Assembly (NCBI GenBank): GCA_018398585.1
Contig: JAGTTD010000008.1
Coordinates: 28,821,208-28,885,207 of the forward strand
Direction of reading: 5' to 3'
Length of the DNA stretch: 64,000 nt
Source of the DNA: Simmondsia chinensis
Taxonomy: Eukaryota > Streptophyta > Magnoliopsida > Caryophyllales > Simmondsiaceae
Below the pieces are notes generated by a model. The model did not search any database, had not been told where the DNA came from, and was given only the letters and a program-made list of their open reading frames with translations. Position 1 is the stretch's first letter. Each line of letters begins with the position of its first letter. Below, piece by piece: positions 55,270 through 64,000 of the stretch. The translations under genes and the position numbers were made by a program.

Positions 55270-56560
55270 TTCCCTTGCTTTGCCCCCATTTTGACAACCG
55301 CATATTGCTAAAATTGGACACATCTCTGGTTAATATTCGGCCTTACCGCTATCTGTTGGTGCAAAAGGACGCCATTGAGACGATGATACAGAAAATGCTC
55401 GAAACCAGCATTATTCGACATAGCAACAGCCCTTTTGCATCACCCATGATCTTGGTCAAGAAAAAAGATGGGACGTGGCGTATGTGCGTTGATTATCGTG
55501 AGTTGAACCGCCATACTATTAAAGACAAATTTCTGATCCAGATCGTGGAAGAGTTGCTCGATGAGTTATATGGGTCGGTTGTGTTCTCAAAGTTGGATCT
55601 CCGTAGTGGGTATCATCAGGTCTGGGTATGAAAGGCCGATGTATTCAAGACTGCGCTTCGCACTCATCAAGGCCATTATGAATTTTGTGTGATGCCATTC
55701 GACCTCACAAATGCCCCCGCAACATTTCAGAGTTTAATGAACTCAGTTTTTCGATCGTTCTTACGCACGTTCGTACTCATTTCTTTGACGACATTTTAAG
55801 TCTACATTCCGGATATGCCCTCCCATTTGTATCATCTTCAATTGGTTTTCGAGGTTATGCAAGCTAACTGGTTATTTGCCAAGAGGTCTAAATGCGGTTT
55901 CTTACTTGAAGAAATTGATTTCCTTGGCCATCATATCTCTGCTCATGGGGTTTTTACTGATACCACAAAGATCAAGGCCGTTTGAGATTGGCCGGTACCA
56001 TCCAATATCAAGCAGTTACGGGGATTTCTCGATTTGGCCAGGTACTACCCATGGTTCATCCATGATTATGGCAAAATTAGCAAGCCTCTCACTGATCTCC
56101 TCAAACAGGACTCTTTTCATTGGCATGATGGGGCCGGGGACGCTTTCAATGCCCTTATCATGCTCTTACTCATGCTCCCATTCTTGCCTTACCGGATTTT
56201 TCTCGCCCTTTTGTGGTTGAGACGGATGCCTTGGGTGTAGGCCTTGGGGCCGTTTTGATGGAAGACAATCATCCAATTGCATACGTATGTAAGGCACTCG
56301 CTCCTACTCATCTCGGTTTGTCCGTGTACGAGCGTGAATTAATGGCGGTGGTCCTTACCGTTCGAAAATGGCAGCATTATCTAACCCATCACTATTTTAT
56401 ACTTCAGATTGACCAACAAAGGCTTAAGTTTTTACTTGACCAAAAGGTGAAACTTCGTTGCAACGGGCCTGGTTGGCTAAGCTTATGGTGTTCTCTTATT
56501 CCATTAGGTATAAAAAGAGTTGCGAGAATAAGGCTACGGACGCACTCTCTCGCCCTCTCA
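55270..56560 (+). pseudogene. Reina-like RT and RNase H
   Basis: The open frame at 55089-55631 carries the RT start (ETMIQKMLETSIIRHSNSPF, VKKKDGTWRMCVDYRELN, FSKLDLRSGYHQV). Beyond a stop at 55629 the reading continues in other frames: [18 protein letters not shown] near 55680-55730, then a shifted FFDDIL near 55785 with the catalytic pair intact. A connection segment precedes RNase H at 56213-56440 (ETDALGVGLGAVLM, SVYERELMAVVLTVRKWQHY). The end of RNase H (KATDALSRP) is near 56530-56555. Confidence 0.88.
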
Positions 56561-56739
56561 CGACTGACATCGAGCTCCGGGCAATACTTGCAAACATCGA
56601 ATCTCCATTACTTGATGAGATTCGTGCTTCTTGGGCCCAAGACCCTCCATGCAAAAGCTCATTATCGACTTATTGTCCGATCTGAGAATGCATCCGACCT
56701 TCACCTAGAAAAACAATGAGTTGCGTCTTTATGGCCATC

Positions 56740-58025
56740 TGGTCGTTGGACATGTCCCACCGCTTCAACACTGCATTTCCGACTTGTATCACTCCTCCGT
56801 GGTTGGGGGTCATTCGGGAGTGAATGTAACTTTTTGAAAGTTGAGTAGTTTCTTTTATTGGAAGGGTATGCACTGTGATGTTCACAAATTTATTTCTCAA
56901 TGTACCATAGGTCAGCATTGTAAGTTCGACAATGCCGCTTATCCTGGGCTGTTGCTACCCTTACCGATTTCGGAAATAGTTTGGAGCTCCATTTCCATGG
57001 ACTTTATTGATGGTTTACCATGGTCAAATGGGCGCGACTTGATTTTCGTGGTGGTGGACCATATGAGTAAATACACCTACTTCATGCCGCTCATGCAATC
57101 GTATACCGCCAAGACTGTTGCCCGGTTGTTTCTTGATTCCATCTTCCATTTACATGGACTACCGCAGAACATTTTCTCGGATCGGGATTGGGTATTCCTT
57201 AGTCTTTTTTGAAAGGAGTTATTCCGTGTACTTGGGGTCGATTTACATATGTCCTCGGGGTATCATCCCTAAACTGACGGGCAAACCGAAGTGGTCAACC
57301 GCAATTTAGAGACCTATTTACATTGTTTTTGTTGTGATATGCCTTCATCGTGGCCCACTTTTATTCCTATGGCCAAATGGTGGTACAACACATCTTTCCA
57401 CTCGGCCATTCAGTCGACGCCCTGCGAGATCTTATATGGTCAAACTCTTCCTCTCCATATTCCGTATATTCCGTGTGAAACCAAAGTCCGGGCCGTGGAC
57501 TGCAGTATCGTTGCACGGGAAGAGGCCGCCCAGCTACTCAAGCATCATCTTTCCCGAGTCCAAGTCCGTAATAAAGCAGCTCACGGATGCCCGTCATTCT
57601 GAGCCTCAATTTGCAGTTGGCGACTGGGTGTATTTGAAGTTACAACCTTATCATCAAACCTCCGTCCAACCCTGTTCGCATATGAAATTATCTGCGAAAT
57701 TTTTTGGTCCTTACTGTGTCATTGCTAAAGTTGGATAGGTTGCTTACACTCTTGATTTTCCTACCGATGTTAAAATTCACGCTACTTTTTATGTTTTATA
57801 GTTGTGCTGGCACATGGGTATAGTCACGAAGGGACACCCGAGCGCCCTTCCTCATTTACCGGGCAATCCTTGGATTCGCGAGGTGGTTCTGGACTGGCGT
57901 ATCATTAAGCGACGCAATGCCGCTGCGACTCAACCCTTAGTGAAATGGAACGACCATGCTATAGAGAACGTGACTTGGCAAGATCCCTACAAGTTTCGCC
58001 TTCGCTTTCCTACCTTTCTTCCTTG
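56740..58025 (+). pseudogene. Reina-like integrase and chromodomain
   Basis: The zinc region and core are mostly open at 56841-57212 (FISQCTIGQHCK, WSSISMDFIDGL, DLIFVVVDHMSKYTYF, NIFSDRDWVF). HP.TDGQTEVVNRNLETYL follows near 57265-57310, so D, D and E are present. The next frame, 57291-57602, continues the core (WWYNTSFHSAIQSTPCEILY). The C-terminal chromodomain is at 57802-58025 (PLVKWNDHAIENVTWQDPYK). A shift near 57600 and stops near 57740-57800 separate the pieces. Confidence 0.88.
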
Positions 58026-58055
58026 AGGATAAGGAAGTTCTCATGCAGGGGGTAA

Positions 58056-58300
58056 TGATACATATAGTAGTACTGTAGTCAATTGCTGGTATGGATTTTA
58101 ATAAAGCATGTAATGATCTTGTGATTAGAGCAGTATAAATAGGGGGACTTGTACTCATTTGAAGGCTAATGAAAAAATATCTTCCCTCCTAATCTCTCTC
58201 TCATCTTCTTCTTCTATTTCTTTCTCTCATCTAACTCTCTTTCTTCAATCTATCCCCAAATCTAACCCTAATTTTGGATACAACTACAATTGTTGTATCA
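58056..58300 (+). repeat. 3' LTR (245 bp)
   Basis: Follows the purine-rich GCAGGGGGTAA and starts TGATACATATAG, ending GTTGTATCA, with 6-bp inverted ends. The TATA box is AGTATAAATAGGGG near 58133. Confidence 0.9.
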
Positions 58301-58305
58301 CATTC

Positions 58306-58656
58306 TCGGTTTTCCCTAGTTGTGGGTTGGAACATTGGAAAAGTTAGTCACCCTAACTTTTACCATGTTGTGCTTCTAGATTAGGGGTTATGCTTTAATT
58401 TTTCCCCCAACCCTTTTTTCGTACTCTTTCTTTTCTAGTTTTTGTATCTTTTGAAGAATAACTTCTATTACATACTTAGGAAACTTCCCTCATAATTATG
58501 AAAAAAAGGATGGAAAATTGAGCGCCTTAACAAAGGTAGATAAGTTGCCTGGTGGAACGAACAAGTAATGTTGCAATCGCGTCAGCTTGAAGACATAGAG
58601 AAAAAAATGGCAATCTATCTCAATATGCAGTCCACTCATGAAACGCAAGGGTTAAA
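58306..58656. other. Intergenic, nothing recognised
   Basis: About 350 bp between two LTR elements. Short T-runs, no motif or domain seen. Confidence 0.45.
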
Positions 58657-58661
58657 GTTAT

Positions 58662-59388
58662 TGTTAAAAAATGATACAAGCTAACCTTTGTCCTATGGGG
58701 AAGTTCTATCCCACATGGAAAAAATAGTGGCGGATGGCCTAGTTTAAATATAAGTATGCAACTTAATTTCTTGAATTAAGTTAAGGGCGAGAGAATGGTG
58801 GGGACTACATGCGCCAACTGCCTGCCTGCCGTACTCTAGCGAGGGTGTGGGTGTGGGTGTGGGTGTATTTTTCCAAAAATAATTTTTCAAAACCCGTATC
58901 GTGCGTTACTGCACCTATTTACTACACATTTGCCGTTACAAATCCTCATTACTAGCCGTTTATGGCCATTAAGATTATGACCATTGGGATTCATGGCTAA
59001 TTAAAATTATAGCTACTGGGATTCATTTCAACCATTTTTTTTGATGCCTTGCACCAGTATAAATACCCATGCTCTACACCATTTCTACATACCTCATTAG
59101 CAAGAACAACAATATACCAATTTCCTCCCTCTCTCTCTCCATTTTCGTCCTATTCTTTTTGTTGGTCAAAGTTCTTAGACACTCCTACTTGGCAATTAAC
59201 GAGTACATGTTAAGACTCGGGTCAGGCTAATCCTGGTGGACGGCCACTGATAGTACTATGTACACTAAAGCAGCGGCAAAATCGTCTAACAATGGTCATT
59301 ACCACGGCACAGTATCATCGTTTTGTAAGATCTTTCTGATTGTTCTCTCTTTCGTCGCTATGCTTGAATATTAGCTATTAGTCTAACT
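58662..59388 (+). repeat. 5' LTR (727 bp)
   Basis: TGTTAAAAAATGATACAAGC to TCTAACT, with a TATA box (CAGTATAAATACCC near 59057) and a GTGGGT microsatellite (58847-58864) that is shorter in the partner. Confidence 0.87.
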
Positions 59389-60290
59389 AAAAAATGATTT
59401 ATATAATCAATCATGGAAACTCTGGTCATTCTATGGTTGTTTATGATTTTATATTTAGCTTTAATAAAAAAAGCAGTTTGAAGCACTGATGAACTTCATA
59501 AGACTTTACGTTGAATTTGAATTTATTAGGTTGAATCAATAAACTAAAATTATTCAATGAAAATATTGTGTTATGTAATGCACGCCCGGCAGAAATGGTG
59601 GTGGTGGTGTGTCGCCCTGGGTAACAGTAGCTTGATGGGTGTCGCTTCTTAGTAAAATACAATTAAAATAAAATAAAACAAATAAAAACCTAATCGTTCA
59701 CTGCTGGTAACATCTCTAAAGCTCCGCCAGTGTTTTCTGGTTGCTCGATGTGCCTTTAGTGCACTGGCCATTGATTCTCCGTAGATCTCGAGACAATGGT
59801 GGTCAGCCTTAGTCCTTGCCATTGACTTCAATGGATCAGGTGGGCAAACGATTTAGGATCTTACTCACTTGTCATATGCTTAATAGAGAGCCTCATAAAA
59901 GGTTTGACATAAACTCTATATGAATTGCGGAAAGGTCATATGCCCCTAACTTAAACTACTTGAAAATGCGGGCTGTCTGGCAAAGATTAGATTACTTAAT
60001 TGATTAGTAAAATAAACAAAATAGGGTCTAAACCTATTAATGATATGGCTGTCGCAATGCTGCACACTGTTTTTATACCAAAGGTGGTAATGTCTCTTAT
60101 GCATATAATAATGGTTGTATCACAGAGTCTAAGCCTTTTAATGATGTTATGCTGTCTAAAGATGTTGAATGTCCTAAGCATATATTCCCCTTGAAATATG
60201 TCAATTCAATACTTTAGAAAGGGACAGTTAATAGTGAACCATGATCAATTTTAAATACTTAGACATGGGACTGGTGGACATTCTTACAAA
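59389..60290 (+). other. Eroded 5' interior of copia element
   Basis: Should contain PBS, gag, protease and integrase but no motif is convincing. A clear TGGTATCAGAG primer site is not visible after the LTR. Confidence 0.45.
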
Positions 60291-60299
60291 CCGATGGTT

Positions 60300-60960
60300 G
60301 GCAAGATGGGTGTTCAAAAAGAAATTGAAGGTTAATGTCTTCCATCACGAATAAGTTTAAAACAAGATTAGTGGCTGAGACATACATTCAGAAAAAAGAG
60401 TTGATTGACTCGATTCCTATTCATTTGTAACTGAGATAGGCATGATTAGAGTAATGATGGATCTTACTTCTATCCATGATCTTGTAGTGCGTCAACTAAT
60501 TGTCACTACATTTTTGATTGGCGAATTAAGAATTTTACATGAAACAATCAAAATGGTTTGTCTTGTTATGGAAAGTAAGTTCATAAACTTGTAAATCTCC
60601 AACATAGTGTTTTGAACAAGCGCTTAAAGAGCATATCGAAAATTTGATAAAACATTCGTCACGGATGAATTCGCTGTTAATGCATGTGTGTGTTGAGTAT
60701 GACAAGTGTGAGATAATTTGTTTATATCTCAGTGCCACACTTATTTTGACAAAAGTATGAACGTTGTGAATGCTACAAAATCTTTCAATTTCATGTTTTG
60801 CTTAAAAGGCTTTGATAAAGCCGTTGTGATTCTTAGTGTAAAGATCACTACAACATCTCAGGGTTTAACTCTTAGTTAGTTGTAATACGTGGAAGAAACA
60901 TTTAGAAATCTTTGGTCATATTGATGGCCTAGTCCACTTGAATCCATGTTCTCCTAAAAA
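60300..60960 (+). pseudogene. Copia RT remnant
   Basis: The N-terminal RT block RWVFKKKLKVN is at 60304-60336. Pieces resembling the following RT region are LTSIHDLVVRQLIVTTFLIG near 60470-60520, VEYDKCEIICLYL near 60695-60733 (just before the lost YVDD), and a degraded QYVEE-FRNLW region near 60878-60915. All pieces are in different frames with many stops. Confidence 0.7.
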
Positions 60961-62891
60961 GGAATAAAGCTGATTGTGTATCACATGCTAATTATACAGA
61001 AGGTGTTTGATAGCGTAATGTTGTTAATGAACTACGCTTGTCTTGATATAACATAAGTCGTTAGCTTATATACACGTGATACATATGATGTTAAACTGTT
61101 AAGGCACTGGCAAAGTACTATGGATTAGAGTTTACATTATAACAAACTCATTGTTGTGTTAGAGGGATGTTGCTATACCAATTAGGTGTTTGATATTGAC
61201 GAATTTATTCTAATAAGCTTAGGCTTGTCAGTGGTGTCATATGTTGGAATCCCCTCTCAAACGAGCTATATTCAATTGAACTTAGAATACGAGTGTATTG
61301 CTCTAAAAATGGTAGGTATAAAGTTGAATAACGTAGCAATGTAGTGGAGACATTCCATCAAGGGGTTTTTATGCACCCAATGGCTTATATGATATATTGT
61401 TTGACCATAATTTTTGGGATTATTGTGATTCACTAATGTTTATTATTTACGACTGGCTGAATTGATTATGATGGAAATACCTTTCTGGCGATTGTCCAAA
61501 ATCAATATGGAGAGCCTCATAATTATGTGGATTGCCTTAGCTTAATTGTAAAAGCCACTTTGTGAATTATGGTCTTCTATACCTCTTTCTCTTGATATCA
61601 CCAAAATTTGATATAACATTCATAATACATGGACTACCCTTAATTGTGATAATGCATGTACTTTAAGTACGACAAGAATGGGTATATGGTCTTTTGTGAC
61701 CTAAATTGATGGTAATCTAATTGATTTGAGATGATAATGTTTCACAATTATGATGATATGTGAAATTGACAAATTTGCAGTATATGTTATTCGTGCCAAC
61801 CGTATATACAATATACATATGATACATGTACTTAAAGTGAAGATGCGATTTTATTAATATAATGTATGTTCCACTACTATGCTATACTCACTATTGTTGA
61901 AGTTGGTGGGTGATAGAGCTAGCTGTTTAATTACTCTTTATAGATACCTCAATGTGGGGCAAGAACAATTCGTGATTGGTGTTGGCAATGGTCAACTCTT
62001 AAGTAACGCTTTATTCCAATACAGTTTTGAAATGCCATTTATGATGGTTGAGTTTGATGCTTTAACCTAACCCATAGTCCGCAGCGGATGGTGTGGACAC
62101 TGCACACTTGATGGGTTTGGTAAGAGGATACTTATTCATCTCAGTCATAAGATTGTAAAAGATCTACTCGAAAGAAAATGGTATCACTAAATTGTGTAAT
62201 GTCTAAAAAGAATCTTTTGGATCCATTGATAAAGACACTATGTCGAACAATGGTAGTGGAAACATCGAAGAAGGTGGAACTAAAGTCTATGTATGAATAA
62301 AATTTGATGTATCCAACTTGGTTTTAACAGGTTCAATGTAAAAAGTCATAATTTTATTCAAGGAGTGTACTATATTTTTTGTTTTCCCTCCCTATGATGT
62401 GAGCAGTGTTGAGACGGGTTCATAGCCATATGTTTGGTGGTGTAAGAGAGGCTTGCACTTGATGGACACTGTCGATATGTTACAAAGGGGTGAGGTTAAG
62501 CTTTAGCTCTTAATGAACCATAGCCATATATTTGGTGGTGTGCAGTAACACACACTTTATGGGATCCACCTATGTAGATATGGGTGTGTGGCCGCTCCCT
62601 ATGAAAGTTTAAGACTTGCCTTTGAGAGCACCTATGAATGTCCAAGACGGGGGCATAGCCAATAAAACACGGCAAACCACAGGAGTTGCCAAGATCTAGA
62701 GTTTGGTATGTGTTCGAGTGGTAGACCATACAACCCCTTGTGAGGTATAAGACGAAAGTCACCTCGCAAGCTATTGGTCCTAAACTTGGGTTACACTAGG
62801 TGATGATTTAAGTTGCAAGACATCGACACTGAAAAACTGAACACTCTTTGCCCAATCTATCCTTCTTTGTTCTCTTCCACTTGTATCCTTT
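60961..62891 (+). other. Eroded 3' interior of copia element
   Basis: Expected to hold the rest of RT and RNase H and the 3' untranslated region, but no motif is firm. GC-richer sequence at 62520-62760 (GGGATCCACCTATGTAGATA and onward) looks like the conserved untranslated region that some copia families have before the polypurine tract. Confidence 0.4.
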
Positions 62892-62900
62892 GTGGGGGAT

Positions 62901-63609
62901 TGTTCAAAAAATGATACAAGCTAACCTTGAGTCTATGGGAAAGTTCTATCCCACATGGAAAAAATATTGAGGGATGACCTAGTTTAAATATAGGTATGCA
63001 ACTCCTTGAGTTAAGTTAAGGGTGAGAGAATGGTGGGAACCACAAGTGCGCGCTACCAGCCTGCCGTGCTCGGGCGAGGTTGTGGGTGTATTTTTCAAAA
63101 AATAATTTTTCAAAACCCGTATTGTAAGTTACCGCGCCTATTTACTACACATTTACTATTACAAATCCTCATTACTAGCTGTTTATGGCCATTAAGATTA
63201 TGACCGCTGGGATTCATGGCTAATTAAAAATATAGCTGTTGGGATTCACTGCAATTTTTTTTCCGATGCCTTGTACCGGTATAAATACCCATGCTCTACA
63301 CCATTTCTACCTAACTTATCAGCAAGAACAACAACATACCAATTCCCTCTCTCTCCATTTTCGTCCTATTCTTTTCGTTGGGCAAAGTTCTTAGGCACTC
63401 CTACCAAGTAATTAACGAATGCACGCTCAGAGTCAGATCGCACTAATCCTGAAGGACAGCCGCCAATAGTACTGTATGCATCGAAGCAGTGGCAAAATCG
63501 TCTTTTAGAACAATGGTCTCTACCACAGCGCGGTATCATCATTTTGTAAGATCTTTCTAAATTTTCTCTCGTTCGTCGCTATGCCTGAATATTAGCTATT
63601 ATTCTAACA
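62901..63609 (+). repeat. 3' LTR (709 bp)
   Basis: Starts TGTTCAAAAAATGATACAAG and ends TCTAACA. It matches 58662-59388 throughout, including GTATAAATACCC near 63280. Confidence 0.88.
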
Positions 63610-63654
63610 GTTATATGACAAGTCACTTGGCTATCATAAAACAATATTTTCTGT

Positions 63655-63945
63655 TGATCAATAGGGACTGGTGGGGTTCATTTACCAGACAATAAGGCAC
63701 CGGATCTCATTAGAACTCTGAAGTTAAGCGTGCTTGGGCGAGAGTAGTCCTAGGATGGGTGACCTCCTAGGAAGTTCTCGTGCTGCCAACCCTATAAGGT
63801 TGGAGGTCCTTGAAAATAGCCTCTTGGCAGGGTTACACCCTTAAGGGGAAAGGCTGCGTAGATCCACCCCTCCTAAACCAGGCTTATGGGGGAGCCCTTG
63901 AGGCACTTTGTCTGTTGTTGTTGTTGTTGATCAATAAGGGCTGGT
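63655..63945 (+). mobile_element. 5S rRNA-headed SINE with 18-bp TSD
   Basis: The duplication TGATCAATAGGGACTGGT (63655-63672) and TGATCAATAAGGGCTGGT (63928-63945) agrees at 16 of 18 positions. Between them lie 255 bp: a 5S rRNA-like head (63673-63792), a body containing AAGGGGAAAGGCTGCGTAGA and CCTCCTAAACCAGGCTTATG, and a (TTG)n tail (63914-63927). The body and TTG tail resemble those of plant tRNA-derived SINEs with GGTAAGGCTGCGTACAT-type cores. SINEs are copied by LINE enzymes, and a 5S head would supply an internal RNA polymerase III promoter. Confidence 0.8.
63673..63792 (+). rRNA. 5S rRNA-derived sequence (SINE head, not a functional gene)
   Basis: About 120 bp that follow plant 5S rRNA from GGGG..CATTTACCAG to CTCGTGCTGCCAACCC. 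The internal promoter region is nearly unchanged: AAGTTAAGCGTGCTTGGGC (box A), then the intermediate element and C box within TAGGATGGGTGACCTCCTA. Differences cluster in the first 25 bases. It is a single copy followed by a SINE body with no T-run terminator, and it lies inside a TSD. It is therefore a retroposed derivative and not a 5S array gene. Confidence 0.85.
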
Positions 63946-64000
63946 AAATCAACCAAAAACGTACTAAACCATACTAATTCACTCGCCATGGTGGCTATAG
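63946..64000. other. Window end, nothing recognised
   Basis: The last 55 bp after the SINE; too short to classify. Confidence 0.4.

Larger units (their letters stand above)
53258..58305 (+). mobile_element. Complete, decayed Reina-like Ty3/gypsy element, TSD CATTC
   Basis: CATTC flanks the insertion at 53258-53262 and 58301-58305. LTRs of 247 and 245 bp, a PBS, gag, protease, RT, RNase H, integrase and a C-terminal chromodomain are all in the expected order over 5.0 kb. Every coding region carries stops or shifts. Chromodomain, short LTRs and total length fit the Reina clade. Confidence 0.92.
58657..63614 (+). mobile_element. Complete, strongly eroded Ty1/copia element, TSD GTTAT
   Basis: GTTAT is present at 58657-58661 and 63610-63614. 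LTRs of 727 and 709 bp align along their length. A polypurine tract GTGGGGGAT lies at 62892-62900. Only fragments of copia RT can be read in the 3.5-kb interior, which has no frame longer than about 100 codons. This is among the most eroded interiors in the window, although LTR ends and TSD are preserved. Confidence 0.88.

Noticed and set aside
63673..63792. Functional 5S rRNA gene
   Set aside because: Single copy, altered 5' end, no T-run terminator, continuous with a SINE body and enclosed by a TSD.

Overview
This window is plant nuclear DNA, almost certainly from a flowering plant. Its recognisable content is a dense, nested set of decayed transposable elements, and I see no convincing intact host gene. 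Plant origin is shown by retrotransposon lineages known from plants (Reina-like, Athila-like and Tat-like Ty3/gypsy; Angela-like and other Ty1/copia), a plant LINE ORF1 of the DUF4283 type, plant hAT-type MITEs, an F-box/FBA-like coding remnant and a stretch that closely follows plant 5S rRNA.

Layout. 1-2659: 3' part of a chromodomain Ty3/gypsy element with its 3' LTR. 3111-5037: minus-strand LTR element with almost no interior, target-site duplication (TSD) CAAAG. 5812-6317: hAT-like MITE built of GAGCC/GGCTC motifs, 8-bp TSD. 6746-8246: second minus-strand non-autonomous LTR element. 8300-10318: another Ty3/gypsy pol remnant. 10420-12173: 5'-truncated, ORF1-only LINE with a 14-bp TSD. 12429-18050: minus-strand remnants of LINE RNase H, copia gag-protease, a MITE and copia pol. 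18842-21919: internally deleted copia with two LTRs. About 22000-36000: an Athila-like element whose 5' LTR appears to be split by a complete long-LTR copia (23172-31920, TSD GTTTG). 37250-39540: short-LTR copia with a well-preserved RT/RNase H. 39775-41410: fold-back element with arms of about 600 bp and a SINE-like piece in the loop. 41995-42985: inverted-repeat element. 43637-52805: a MITE interrupted by a Tat-lineage gypsy (43875-52540). 53258-58305: complete but decayed Reina-like gypsy, TSD CATTC. 58657-63614: complete but eroded copia, TSD GTTAT. 63655-63945: SINE whose head is a 5S rRNA sequence, with an 18-bp TSD.

The elements are mostly independent insertions; they do not form a pathway. 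Within elements the expected order of LTR, PBS, gag, protease, pol, PPT and LTR can be followed. Nearly all coding regions are interrupted by stops and frameshifts, and several have lost RT or integrase, so any movement would have needed proteins supplied in trans.

The observations most worth follow-up are the 5S-headed SINE at 63673-63927, the antisense F-box-like gene remnant carried inside the Tat element at 50663-51831, LTR ends of two copia elements that contain an older PBS-like copy, and the long fold-back element. Boundaries were set by eye from LTR pairs, terminal repeats and TSDs, so some may be off by a few bases.
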